A DNA stretch of 64,000 nt, from the NCBI GenBank assembly GCA_038501195.1, contig JBBPUQ010000006.1, positions 3,472,001-3,536,000 on the forward strand, written 5' to 3'. Source of the DNA: Nemania diffusa (Eukaryota > Ascomycota > Sordariomycetes > Xylariales > Xylariaceae). Shown piece by piece: positions 9,223 to 23,141 of the stretch. Within the stretch, counting starts at the first letter, position 1; every line of letters begins with the position of its first letter. A program made the position numbers and the translations under genes. A model generated the notes under the pieces. The model was not told the origin of the DNA. It made no database searches and saw only the letters and a program-made list of their open reading frames with translations.

Positions 9223-12200
9223 TTTGATAATAAGTATAAATTACTACTTTTTATAAAATCGACAAATTTATCAAAAATAAAAAAAAAAACTTTTTTAACG
9301 AAAAAAAAAACAACTTCTAAAAAAAAATTCTACAAGTAATTTTTTAAAAATATTATAACTTGCTATATATATTTAATAAAATCGATTTTAATATTTTACT
9401 GTTTTATAAGTTAAAAATAAACTATAAAATCAAATTTATAAAAAATAAAACTTTTAATAATTTTTAATATAGTTTTTTATATAAAATATTTTTAAATAAA
9501 CAAAAAACAGTTTATAAATATTTAGTTAATAATTTATATAAAAAATTTATTAAATCTAGCAATATTTTTTATATATTATTAATATTATTTATAAAAAAAT
9601 TTAATAAAAAGTTAAAGTTTTATATAAATTATTATAAACTTAATAAATTAATAAAAAAAAAATATATTTTTTATTTTTAATTAAAAAAATATTGTTATAA
9701 TTATTTAAAGCTAATATATTTATTAAGTTAAATATATAGCAAATATTTAATTGAATATATATAAAACTTAAATAAAAAAATTTAACAATTTTTTATATAT
9801 ATTATAAGTTTTTTAAATATAAAGTTTTTTTATTTAGTTTAATTAACAAGTTTACTATATTTTAAAAATATATTAATAATATATTATTTAATTATTTAAA
9901 TAATTTTTATAATATATATATAAACAATATTTTTATTTATTTTAACAATATAAAAAATTATAAAAAGTATATATAGCTAATGTTATAATAACTATATGTT
10001 ATAAAGCTTTAAATAAATTTAAAAAAATCTAAATTTTATATTATAAAAACTAACTTTTTAAAATATATTATTAATATAAATAGTATTTAAATTAATTTAA
10101 TTAAAATAAATATAATAAAAAATTAAAAAGTTTTTATTATTATAAAAAAAGTGTAATTTTTTTTAAAATTTTATAACTTTTATAAAAAGTTTATTAAAAA
10201 TTATAATAAAATTGTTATTTTTATAATATAATTAATTAAAAAAAATATAGCTTTTTTATAAACTTAAAAGTGCAACTAAGTTTTTATATAATTAAAAAAA
10301 ATATTAATGTTTTATTTGATATTATAATATTATAAATATAGTTTATTTATAAAAATTAAAATAAATATTTTTAATAATATAGCAGCTAATATATTATTTT
10401 AAAAATATAATAATAATTAATATTTAATTATTTATTATTTTAAAACTTTATAAAATATTAAATTAAATTATAATATTTTTAATAAAAAAATGCTTATAAT
10501 ATTATTAGCTTTTAAAAAATAGCGACTTAAATTAATTAATAAACGATTTAAACTATTTTTAATAATAACTAATTATTAAGTTTTAAAATATTTTTTTTAA
10601 AAATAATACTTAAACTTATAATAAATAAAATAAATTAAACTATTTATAAAATATAACTTTTATATTATATATTGTTTTAAACAAAAAAACATATTAATTA
10701 ATATATTAATAAAAAAATATAAAAACTTTATTATATAAAAAAAAAAAAAAAACACAAAAATATTTGATGATTTTTTAGTTAATAAATAGTTTAATATATA
10801 ATATATTTATATAAATAATTAAATAAATCGAGCTATTTATTATAAAACTATAAAAAAATATAAAAGTTTTATTAAGTTTTTAATTAATTGTAAAAATATT
10901 TAAAAAAAATAAAAAAAACTTAAATATAAAAATATATTACAAAAAAACTACTTTTAATAAAAATAATTTATAATAAATAATTAATAGTTTAATTATTTTT
11001 AATAAAAAATTTATAGTTTTTAACTTTTTATATTTTTATATTTAATTTATTTAAAAAATATATAACAAAATATTTATAATATATTTAAAAAAAAAAAAAA
11101 TATATAAGCTTTTTATAAAATATTATTAATAGCTTAATTTTAAAAATAATTGTAATATTTATATTTTTAATTATATAAAATACTGTTTTATAAAAGTTTT
11201 ATATAATAAAACATTTAATAAACTTATGCTGCTTTTTATTTTAAATTATATATAAAAACATCTAGTTATTAATTTTAAACAAATATTTAAAAACAAATAT
11301 AGTTTTAATAATATGCTAATTATTATAAACTAATTAAAAAAAAAAATATAAATTATATTTTATATTATAAAAATAACTACAAAAAATATTATATAAATAT
11401 ATTACAAAAGTTTTATTAAAGTTTTTAAAATATTAATTATATTAATATTTAATAAAAAACTTTAGTTTATATTTATATTTATAAATAAGTTATATAAAAT
11501 TATAAAAGTTAAATATATTTTAATATTTATAAATTATTATAAAACTATTAAACAAACTAAAATTATAAATAAATATTTAAACTAATAATTTTAACTATAT
11601 ATTAATTATTATTAAAATAACTAATTTAAACAAATTTTTATAATAAATTATATATAAACTTTATTACTTTATAAATTAATAAAACTATTATTTTATAAAA
11701 TTAAAATAAAATTTTTTATATTGTTTTATTTTAACTAAAAAAATTACATAGTTTAAAAAAAGCTAAAAAATTTATTAATAACTAAAAAAATATTATAAAC
11801 AAATATATAAAATAAAATATAAAAAATTATATAATTTGTTAATTTTATTAAAAAAAGTTTAAAATATATTTAAAACTATATAATTAAATAAATTAATTAA
11901 AAATATTATAACTTTAATTTTAATATAAACAATTATATATTTATATTAAAAAAACAATAATTTTAAATTATTAATAAACTTTTAAATAAACTTAATTATT
12001 TAATAATATAACAAATATATAAAATATTAAAAAAAAATAATAATATATTTATACTATAAGTTTTATTGTTATAACAATTAATAAACTAATATTATATTAA
12101 TTGTTTATAAAAATATTTTAATAATTTATTAATAAGTTAAAAAGCTGATAATTTTAAAAATAAAATATTTAAATTTAAAAACAAAAAAAAATTCAAAGTA

Positions 12201-12911
12201 AAAAAAATATATATAATATAATTATATTATTAAAAGTTATAGTATTAAATTAATTAAAAAAATTAAAACATTAATAACAAATAATATTATATTGAAAATT
12301 TTAAAAATAGTTTTATATTGTTAAAAAACTTTTATAATAATAATTTAAATATAACAAAGCTTTTTTTAAAACTAAATTAATAGCTACAAATAATATAAAA
12401 CAATATTATTAAAAACTTTTATATTAATAACAATTTATTAGTTATATAAAAAAAAAAAATATATATATAAAAAATATATTTAAAATATATTATTGCTAAA
12501 ATTTAATAATATTAATTATAAAAAAGCTATATTATAATTCAATAAAAAAAAAGCTTAGTAATTAACAATATAATAAATATTTAAAACGATTTTGTTTTTT
12601 GCTAAAAAATATTTAATTAAAATTTACATATTTAAATTTTATAACTTGCAAACAAGTTATTTTTTTTAAAAAAAAAATAGTTATAAATCAGTTAATACTA
12701 AAACTATTAATTATTTAAATAAATAAATAACTTTATTATATAACTAAATAAATAATTTATTTATTACTGCTTTAAATCATTTTATATATATATATAAGCA
12801 ATTTTTATTCAAAAAAATTTTTAACTTTTTCTTTTTTTTTTTATTTGTAGATTTTTTATATAATATAGCTTTATTTATTTAAAACCCTGTTTTTTTTATA
12901 AACTTTGTACA
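9223..12911 (+). mobile_element. Truncated Ty3/Gypsy copy (Gyp1b), inverted to Gyp1
   Basis: Read on the plus strand this matches the reverse complement of 14847 to about 18520 over its whole length. It starts just before the reverse transcriptase region (the RT block at 9430-9700 parallels the minus-strand RT of Gyp1 at 18021-18275). It continues through RNase H and integrase (11400-11600 parallels Gyp1 16130-16380) and ends with the 3' LTR at 12678-12911. Gag, the 5' LTR and part of pol are missing. All frames are broken by stops. Together with Gyp1 it makes inverted-repeat arms of about 3.6 kb around a 1.9-kb spacer. Confidence 0.85.
12678..12911 (+). repeat. 3' LTR of Gyp1b
   Basis: About 234 bp, starting tagttataaatcag and ending ctttgtaca. 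A poly-A, PPT-like run lies directly before it (12668-12677). The same sequence flanks Gyp1 at 14847-15081 and 21320-21557. A tatatatatataagca segment could have been the TATA element. Confidence 0.85.
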
Positions 12912-12916
12912 ATAAT

Positions 12917-14029
12917 AATAATTAAAAATTAAATTATTATAAAAGTTTTATTATATTAAATTTAATTAATTTTAATATAAAATTTTTAATTATAAAAAAG
13001 TATTTATTTTTTATTATAAATATAGTTTTTTTATATTTATATTTAATGTATATAATTAAAATATAATAAAATAATATAATAAAATAAATAAAATAATTAA
13101 AAAGTTATATTAATATAATAAAAAAATAAATTAAAAATTTTTTTTAAAAATATTTAATTATTAATTATTAATTAAAGAAATATATATATATAAATTAATA
13201 AATTTTACAAAATTATTTCATTAATAAAACAAATATATAATAATTTAAATTATATAAAAAAAAATTAAAAAAAAATAAAGTTAAATTTAATAATATATAA
13301 TAAAATTTTAATATAATTATTATTATTTAAATATAAAATAAATGAATATTTAAAAAATTATTAGTTTAAAATATTATAAATATTAATTATAATTAAATAT
13401 AATTAAATATAATTAAATATAATTAAATATAATTAAATATAATTAAATATAATTAAATATAATTAAATATAATTAAAACAAGTTAATATAGCTGTTTTAA
13501 TATATAAAAATATAAAAATTCAAAAATAATATAAAGGTTTTTATATTAATTTATAAAAATTTATAAAAATTTTAATAATAATTAATTATTTAAAACAAAA
13601 AACTTATTAAATTTAATTATTATTATATTTAAATAATAATAATTTAATTTAAATAAAATAATATATTAATTAAAAAAATAAAAAACTTTGTTATAATATA
13701 TATAATATAAATTAAAATTAAAATATTTAAATAATAAAACTTTAATTTAAATAAAATATTTTAAATAATATATTATAAATAATATATAATTTATTAATAT
13801 AAAAAAAACTTAAAAATATAAAATTGTTTAATTATAAAATTTATTATATTATTTAATAAAGTTTATATTTAAATTTATAAAATTAAATTAAAAAAAAAAA
13901 ACTTAAAAGCTTTTTTTATTTATTTAATTTATTAATATTAAATAGTTTTAAATAAAACTAATATTAAAAATATATACAAAGTAATTTTAAAAAATTTATT
14001 TTTTAAAACTTTTATATTTATTTATATTA
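12917..14029 (-). repeat. Gyp4 LTR, 3' LTR of copy A
   Basis: About 1.1 kb and collinear with 39120-40267 and, apart from its missing end, 40268-41257. On the minus strand it begins taatataaataaatataaaa, the mutated form of a start preserved at 29158 as tgatataaacagg. It begins a few bases after the Gyp1b LTR. It contains a 10-bp microsatellite at 13391-13477 that is short in the other LTRs. Confidence 0.8.
13391..13477. repeat. (AATTAAATAT)n microsatellite inside the LTR
   Basis: Nearly nine units of a 10-bp motif. The homologous LTR positions near 39640 and 40620 hold only one or two units, so the expansion happened after the LTR copies separated. Confidence 0.9.
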
Positions 14030-14846
14030 ATTAATTAATATTAATTTATTTTTAATATTTAATATAATATTAAAATTAATTATAATTTTAAAATTAATTT
14101 AATATATATTTAATATTATAGTTATAATAATAAAAATTATAATTTATAATTAATATATATAATAAATATTAAATAATTTAAAATTATTAAAAATATAAAT
14201 ATTTATTTTAATAATATTTTTATTTATATTTTTTATATTAATTATAACTAAAATTAATTTTTAATTAATAAATATTAAAAATATAACAATTTTAATTATT
14301 GTTAATTTTATAATTATTATAATAGTTTTAAAATATTTTTTATATATATTTTTAATACTTTTATTTATATATTATTATTTTTAATTTATATTAATTTATA
14401 TTAATTTATATTTTTTTAAAAATAGTTTTAATTTTTAATAATAAATTAATAAATATTATTAATTTAAATATAATAAAACTAATTAATATTATTATATTAT
14501 TTTTTTAAATTAATTTAAATATAAAGTTTTTATTTAATAATAAAACTTTGTAAATTATAAATATTTATATTAATATGTTTAATATAAATAATATTTTTTA
14601 TATTAAAATAATTTTTTATATATATAAATATATTTATAAATATATTAATAAAAATTATTATATTAATATTATAATTTATTTAAATTTTATAAAAGTTTAA
14701 AATTTTATTTTTAAATAATAAAATTAATTTAATATTATAATTTAATATTTAATTTAATTTTTTAAATTTAATTAATTATAAAAATTTACATTTATTATAT
14801 TTTAAAAAATAAAATTTAAATTTAATTTATTTTATATAATATATAT
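14030..14846 (-). pseudogene. Gyp4 copy A gag-like interior, left piece
   Basis: Collinear with 35646-36480 of copy B. No protein can be read; only the repeat relationship is visible. It ends at the tatat target site into which Gyp1 inserted. Confidence 0.7.
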
Positions 14847-15081
14847 TGTATAAAGCTTACAAAGAAAACAGAGCTTTAAATAAATAAGGCTATATTGTAT
14901 AAAAAATCTATAAATAAAAAAAAAAAAGAAAAAGTTAGGAATTTTTTTATATAAAAATTGCTTATATATATATATAAAACAGTTTAAAGTAGCAATAAAT
15001 AAGTTATTTATTTAATTATATAATAAAACTACTTATTTATTTAAGCAATTAATAGTTTTAATACTAACTGATTTATAACTA
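14847..15081 (-). repeat. 3' LTR of Gyp1
   Basis: Matches 21320-21557 and the reverse complement of 12678-12911. The shared part includes gagctttaaataaataa and a tatatatatata run. On its internal side it is followed by a T-rich stretch, a poly-purine tract on the coding strand, as expected next to a 3' LTR. Confidence 0.85.
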
Positions 15082-15299
15082 CTTTTTTTTTAAAAAAAAT
15101 AGCTTGTTTACAAATTATAAGATTTAAATATACAAATTTTAATTAAGTATTTTTTAGCGAAAAAAAAAATCGTTTTAAATATTTACTGTATTATTAATTG
15201 TTAAACTTTTTTTTTATTAAATTATAATATAGCTTTTTTATAATTAATGTTGTTAAGTTTTAATAGTAATATATTTTAAGCATATTTTTTATATATTTT

Positions 15300-18200
15300 T
15301 TTTTTTTTTTATATAACTAGCAAATTGTTGTTAATATAAAAGCTTTTAATAATATTATTTTATATTGTTTATAATTATTAATTTAATTTTAAAAGAAGTT
15401 TTGTTATATTTAAATTATTATTATAAAAGTTTTTTAATAATATAGAGCTATTTTTAAAATTTTTAATATAATATTACTTATTATTAACGTTTTAACTTTT
15501 TTAATTAATTTAGTACTGTAACTTTTAGTAATATAGTTATATTATATATATTTTTTTTACTTTGAATTTTTTTTTGCTTTTAAGTTTAAATATTTCGCTT
15601 TTAAAATTATTAGCTTTTTAGTTTATTAATAAGTTATTAAAATACTTTTATAAACAGTTAACGTAATATTAGTTTATTAATTATTACAACAATAGAACTT
15701 ATAGTATAAATATATTATTATTTTTTTTTAATATTTTATATATTTGTTATATTATTAAATAATTAAACTTATTTAAAAATTTATTAATAATTTAAAATTG
15801 TTGTTTTTTTAATATAAATATATAATTATTTATATCAAAATTAAAATTATAACACTTTTAGTTAATTTGTTTAGTTATATAGTTTTAAATATATTTTAAA
15901 TTTTTTTTAGCAAAATTAATAAATTATACAATTTTTTATATTTTGTTTTATATATTTATTTATAATGTTTTTTTAATTATTAGTAAATTTTTTAGTTTTT
16001 TTTAAGCTGTATAGTTTTTTTAGTTAAAATAAAACAGTATAAAAAATTTTATTTTAATTTTATAAAATAATAGTTTTATTAACTTATAAAATAATAAAGC
16101 TTATATATAATTTATTGTAAAAATTTATTTAAATTAATTATTTTAGTAATAATTAATATATAATTAAAGTTATTAATTTAAATATTCGTTTATAATTTTA
16201 GTTTATTTAATAGTTTTATAATAACTTATAAATATTAAAATATATTTAATTTTTATAATTTTATATAATTTATTTATAAATATAAATATAAACTAAAGTT
16301 TTTTATTAAATATTAGTATAATTAATACTTTAAAAACTTTAAAAAAACTTTTATAATATATTTATATAGCATTTTCTGCAATTGCTTTTATAATATAAAG
16401 TATAATTTATACTTTTTTTTTTAACTAGTTTATAATAACTAGTACATTATTAAAACTATATTTGTTTTTAAACATTTGTTTAAAATTAACAACTAGATAT
16501 TTTTATATATAATTTAAAATAAAAAATAATATAAATTTACTAAATATTTTGTTATATAAAATTTTTATAAAATAACATTTTATATAGTTAAAAATATAAA
16601 TATTACAATTGTTTTTAAAATTAAGTTACTAATAATATTTTATAAAAAATTTATATGTTTTTTTTTTTTTAAAATATATTGTAAATATTTTATTATATAC
16701 TTTTTAAATAAGTTAGATATAAAAATATAAAAAGTTAAAAACTATAAATTTTTTATTAAAAATAATTAAACTATTAATTATTTATTACAAGTTGTTTTTA
16801 TTAAAAGTAGTTTTTTTGTAATATATTTTTATATTAAAGTTTTTTTTATTTTTTTTAAGTATTTTTATAATTAATTAAAAATTTAATAAAGCTTTTATAT
16901 TTTTTTATAGTTTTATAATAAATAGTTTAATTTGTTTAATTATTTATATAAATATATTATATATTAAATTATTTACTAATTAAAAAATTATTAAATATTT
17001 TTATGTTTTTTTTTTTTTTTTTTATATAATAAAGTTTTTATGTTTTTTTATTAATATATTAATTAATATATTTTTTTTTTTAAAATAATATATAATATAA
17101 AAGTTATATTTTATAAATAGTTTAATTTATTTTATTTGCTATAAATTCAAATATTATTTTTAAAAAAAATATTTTAAAGTTTAATAGTTAGTTATTATTA
17201 AAAACAATTTAAATTATTTATTAATTAATTTAAGTTGCTATTTTTTAAAAGTTAACAATATTATAAATATTTTTTTATTAAAAATACTATAATTTAATTT
17301 AATATTTTATAAAGTTTTAAAATAATAAGTAACTAAATATTAATTATTATTATATTTTTAAAATAATATATCAGCTACTATATTATTAAAAACATTTGTT
17401 TCGATTTTTATAAATAAACTATATTTATAGTATTATAATATTAAATAAAATATCAGTATTTTTTTTAATTATATAAAAGTTTAATTACACTTTTAAATTT
17501 ATAAAAAAGCTATGTTTTTTTTAGTTAATTATATTATAAAAATAGCAATTTTGCTATAATTTTTAACAAACTTTTTATAAAAGTTATAAAATTTTAAAAA
17601 AAATTGCATTTTTTTTATAATAATAAAAACTTTTTAATTTTTTATTATATTTATTTTAACTAAATTAACTTAAATACTATTTATATTAATAATATATTTT
17701 AAAAACTTAATTTTTATAATATAAAATTTAAACTTTTTTAAATTTATTTAAAGTTTTATAATATATAATTGTTATAATATTAGCTATATATATTTTTTAT
17801 AATTTTTTATATTGTTAAAATAAATAAAAATGTTGTTTATATATATATTGTAAAAATTGTTTAAATAATTAAACAATATATTGTTAATATACTTTTAAAA
17901 TATAGTAAGTTTATTAATTAAACTAAATAAAAAAACTTTATATTTAAAAAATTTATAATATATACAAAAAGTTATTAAATCTTTTTATTTAAGTTTTATA
18001 TATATTTAATTAAATGTTTACTATATATTTAACTTAATAAATATATTAGTTTTAAATAGTTGTAACAATATTTTTTTAATTAAAAGTAAAAAATATTTAT
18101 TTTTTTTTGTTAATTTGTTAAATTTATAATAGTTTATACAAAATTTCAACTTTTTGTTAAATTTTTTTATAAATAATACTAATAATATATAAAAAATATT

Positions 18201-18300
18201 ACTAAGTTTAATAAATCTTTTATATAAATTATCAATTAAATATTTACAAACTGTTTTTAGTTTATTTAAAAACATTTTATATAAAAAGCTATATTAAAAG
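15300..18300 (-). pseudogene. Gyp1 pol (RT, RNase H, integrase), degenerate
   Basis: The reverse transcriptase block at 18275-18021 stays open for 84 codons. It shows the family order: a KRFIKLSNIFYILLVLF stretch (parent form KGFIRPS-SPAGAPILF), then FCINYYKFNKLT, then KNKYFLLLI, then FIKLNI. Further on, about 17870-17790, the YVDD box reads IYINNIFIYF. The integrase core near 16380-16130 shows FINKLYKIIKIKYIL and SYYKTIKQTKIINEYL, the counterpart of AYHPQTDGQTERINQYLE. Every diagnostic Asp that I can place is Asn. Stops occur throughout except in the 84-codon block. The protein is dead; its identity is secure. Confidence 0.85.
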
Positions 18301-18539
18301 TTGTTAAAAGCTTTATTTTTTATAAATTCGATTTTATAATTTATTTTTAGCTTATAAAGCAATAAAATATTAAAATCGATTTTACTAAATATATATAGCA
18401 AGTTATAATATTTTTAAAAAATTATTTACAAAACTTTTTTTTAAAAGTTTTTCTTTTTTTTATTAAAAAAGTCCTTTTTTTTATTTTTAATAAACTTGTC
18501 GATTTTATAAAAAGTAATAATTTGTATTTATTATATAAA

Positions 18540-21319
18540 ATTGTTTTAAAAAACTAGCATATTAAAAGCAGCTGTACTAAAATTAGCTATTTTTATAAAT
18601 AACTTAGTTTTATACTATTTTAATTTATTTCATTATATTTTATAAAGTTTTATATTGTTTATTTTTTACTATAATATAATTTCTCTGTTTTTTTTTTGAA
18701 CTTTTTTTTTTTTCGTTTTTATTAAAAAGTAAAAATCATTATTTAAATTATGCTATATTTTGTTTAAACTTTTTTTAACAAAATTTAATCGTTTAATAAT
18801 AAAAATTCGAAGTATTATTTAATTTCTTTTAATATTTTTCTACTGTTACAAATGTTTCTATTTTTTTTTAATAAACTTTGTATTTTGTTAGTTTATATTA
18901 GTTTAATATTTTAAACTTTCAAGCTATATTTTTGCTTAATTTATATTTAAGTTTCAATTAAAATATTAATTAAAAAAATAGCTAAATAAAAATATCATTT
19001 AATATTTGTAACAATTAAAAAATATATCATGTTTTTAAAATTAAAGTTTTTTAATAATAATTTTATATATTTGTAAAAATATTATTACTAAAAATATATT
19101 TTTAAAGTTTTTTTTTTATATTTATAAAAATATTAACAAAGTAGTTTTAATATTTTGTTTTTTTTTTTTGTTATAACTAAATATAAATTGCAAATAAAAT
19201 TAAATAATAAAAAGAAAGTTTAATATTTTTATAATTTTTTTAGCAAATAATACATTTATATTTATATATATACCTGCTTTTATATTTTTAAAAAAATCTT
19301 TAATAATTAATAAAAATCTATTGCTACTTATAATATATATATATAATAAAAGCTATTTTTTTAAATATTTATTTATTAAATCTAATTTATTATTTATAAA
19401 ATTTTTTTGTAATATTTTCTTTAAATAAAAGTTTAATTTATTTAAAGCTACTTTTTTAATATTTTTATTTTTTTAGCTTTTTTTATAATAATGTTTTTTA
19501 AAATTTTCGCTTTATTGTAAAAACTAATAAATATAACTACAATAGTTTGTAAATATACTTCTTTTTTAATACTATTTAAAAAACAATCTTTTAATATGTA
19601 TTTTTTTTATTAACAGTTAAAATATTTATTTTTTTTAACTAACTTCAATAGTTTAAAACTATTTAAAAAGTTATAATTTTTTATAACTAAAACTTTATTA
19701 ATATTATTATTTATTTTAATATTATTGTTTTTGTTATTTTTAGCTTTATTTAAAATATTATTAATATTATTATAAGTATTATATAAAGCTAACTTAACTA
19801 TATTACTAAAAAAAATTAACTAATTAGTTTTATATTTAATATTGCATTTTTTATTATTTATATATATTTAATAAACTAATTAAATATAAAGTTTAATATA
19901 TTAATTAAATAAAACATTGTTATTAAAATATATAAAAAAAGTACTTAATAGCTTATTAAATAGCTTGTTTTTAAAATATTTTTTTTACTTTTTTTTTTCT
20001 AACTTAGTTTTTTTAATTAAACAAATAAAATCTGTTTTAAAATTAAAAAAAATAACAAAAATATAATTATCAAAGTTAAAGAATTTTTATTTTGATTTAA
20101 ATTTTTTGTTTATATTAATATTTTTATAACTTTTTTTTAAATAATTAAAAAAAGTTTTAATATTAATTAATTAGTTAAAATAACTTTTGATTAAATATAG
20201 AAGTAAATATTTAGTAATTTTATTATTAATATAAGCTTTAATATTAATTATTTTTGTAGTTTTATTAATAAACTAATTTTTGTTAACAATTAGTCGACTT
20301 TTTATAATATATAGCTATATTTTAAATTTAATATTGTTTTTATTTTTATTATTATAAAAAATAAATATAAATATTTTAATTAATTTGTAAGATTTTCTAT
20401 TTATTTAAATAAATCTTAAAATATTACTTTTACAAAAAAGTAAATTTATAATATATTAATTAGTTTTATTTAATAGTTCTTAAATATAATCGCATTTAAT
20501 AATAACTACTTTTAACTTTTAAAATAAATAATTAATAGTTTATTTAAAATAAAAGTTAAAAGTAGGTCCTTTTTTATTGTTTTTTATTAAATAGTTTAAT
20601 TGTTTTTTTTTATTAACTGCAATTTTGCTAAATTTTTTAGCTTAATCAATAAAAGTTTTTATATATTAAATAAATAATATAACTAAATTATATAAATTTT
20701 TAGCTTGTTATTAATACGTTATTATTATTAAAAATTTAGCTTTTATTTTTTAAAATAATATATTAGAATATTTAGCTAAATTAGCAAAAACTTTTTTATT
20801 AACTAGTTTATTAAATTTAAACTAAGTTTTTTTGTTTAATATAATAACAAAAATAAAAAAAAATGTAATTTTATTAAGTTTATATAATTTAGCAATATAT
20901 TTTTTTAACAAATAGTCAGTTTTTTAATAAAAGTCTTTTTAGTTAAAAATATAATATTTATATACAAAAAAGAGATTTTAAATCTAGTTATAAAAACTTT
21001 TTATTAAAATAGCTAAAATAATCGGTTTATTGTTATTTTTAGCTTTTATAATAATTAAAACATTTTAGCTAAATTTTTTAAAGTATATCTAAACATTAGT
21101 TTTTATATAAAAAGTTAAAAAAAGCTATTTATTACTTATAATTATAAATAGTTATAATTTATTAAAAGTCAAGTTAACTTGTTTTTTTGTTTACTGCTTA
21201 AAAATAGCGCGCTTTTTAAATATCAGTGCTATAATAGCGATTTGTTATAATTTGGTTTTTTTTTAAAAAATATTTAAAAATAGTTTCTATGCTTTATAAT
21301 TTATAAATAATTTGTAAAT
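18540..21319 (-). other. Gyp1 5' interior (expected gag/protease), unreadable
   Basis: This part lies between the RT region and the 5' LTR, where gag and protease belong in a Gypsy element. I found no zinc knuckle, no protease DSG motif and no open frame. It is T-rich on the plus strand, the mutated complement of an A-rich coding strand. Confidence 0.5.
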
Positions 21320-21557
21320 TGTTATATAAAACTTATAAAAAAAACAGAGCTTTAAATAAATAAAGCTATATTATACAAAAAATCTACAAATAAAAAAAAA
21401 AAAAAAAAAGTTAGAAATTTTTCTATGCAAAAATTGCTTATATATATATATAAAGCAATTTAAAGCAGCAATAAATAAGTTATTTATTTAGCTATATAAT
21501 AAAGCTACTTATTTATTTAAGCAATCAATAGTTTTAATATTAACTAACCTATAACTA
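21320..21557 (-). repeat. 5' LTR of Gyp1
   Basis: On the minus strand it starts tagttatagg and ends atataaca. It retains more GC than its partner (ctaacctataac, tctatgcaaaaattgc). It is followed on the right by the tatat duplication. Confidence 0.85.
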
Positions 21558-23105
21558 TATATATATATTTTTTTTTTATATTTTTAAATTTATTATTTTT
21601 TATTTTAATAATATATTTAAATTAATTAAATAGTTTTTTATTAATAAAAATATAGTTTATTTTATATTTAAATAAATTATATAATTATTTTTATTAAACT
21701 TTTTTTTAATAATAATTATAAAATATTAATATATATTATTTTAAATTTATAAAATTATAAAAAAATTTATTATAATTTAAAAATAATAAATTTATTTTTT
21801 AAATTAATTATATTTTTAAAATTATAATTAAATATAAAAAAAATAATATTTCAAATAAACAAAAAGTTTAATTATTTAATATAAACTTTTAAATAATAAA
21901 ACAAGTTATTTTTTATTAAAAATAATATAAAATATTATTTATATATATATATATAGCTAAATATATAAATAATATATATATAATTTATTTAAAATTTTTT
22001 ATAATATATTTTTATATATATCAATTATATTTTTTAATTAAATTAAAAGTTTTATTATAATATTTATATATAATATTATAATTAATTATAATAAATGTTT
22101 TATTATTTAAATTTAAATTTAAAAATAAAAAATTTCATAAAAAAATTAAAACTTTTTTTTTTTTTATATTATATAAACTTGATTTTTTTTTAATGTTTAT
22201 TTTAATATTTATTATAATTGTTTTTATATTTAAAGCTTTTTTTTTTATAACAGTTTATTATTTTAATATTATAATTTATAAAATATTTAGTTTTTATTAT
22301 TTTATTTCTTTTTTTAATAATAATATTAACAAAAAAAAACTTTTAAATAATTATTATTATAATTAAAAGTTTTATTTTAATAATATATAATATATATTTT
22401 ATTAATATATTATTATTTTTAAAAAAGTATAAATAATTTTTAATATTAAAATTTATATATATATAAATAATTATTATAATTTTATATTAATTATTATTAT
22501 TTTTATTAAAAACTTTTATTATTTTAATATATTATAGCTTTTTTTATATAATATATATTATTATTACTTTATTATATAATATATTTTATAATATAAAAAT
22601 ATTTTAATTAAACTTTGTAATTATTATTATTAATTATATTAAAAATTAATTAATTAATTTTTTTTAATAATATATTTATTTTTTAAATTTAAAACTTTAT
22701 ATTAGTTTTTATAATTAATTTAATAGTTTATTATAACATTATTATATTAATTAAAAAAGTTTATTATAAAATTAAAATTTAATAAATATTTTTATTATTT
22801 AATTTTAAATTTTTTATAAAAAAATTAAATTATTTAATAAAACATTATATATTAATAAAAATTAATTTATTATTATTAATAATTATATTAATATTATTAT
22901 AATTTTTACAATTAAATTTAAATTAATTAATATTTATTTATTTAAAATATTATTTATATTAAAAATTAATATTAATAAAATTAAAAATATTATTTTATTT
23001 ATTAAGTTATAAAACTAATATTTTGTTTATAAAACTAAAAAATTATATAAATAAAAAAAATAATATATTATTTTTATTATTATTAAAATAATAGTTTAAT
23101 AAATA

Positions 23106-23141
<36 letters not shown>

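Larger units (their letters stand above)
14847..21557 (-). mobile_element. Ty3/Gypsy retrotransposon Gyp1
   Basis: 6.7-kb element between LTRs of 235-238 bp (14847-15081 and 21320-21557), with 5-bp duplications tatat at 14842-14846 and 21558-21562. The flanks join to give the uninterrupted Gyp4 sequence seen at about 36475, which proves the insertion. Coding sense is minus: RT at 18275-17790, then RNase H and integrase down to about 15900, then the 3' LTR. The order RT, RNase H, integrase is that of Ty3/Gypsy. Gag should lie at about 18.6-21.3 kb but is unreadable. Confidence 0.9.

Noticed and set aside
18021..18275. An 84-residue frame as an independent gene
   Set aside because: It is the RT segment of Gyp1 and has lost the catalytic Asp; homologous sequence exists in Gyp1b.
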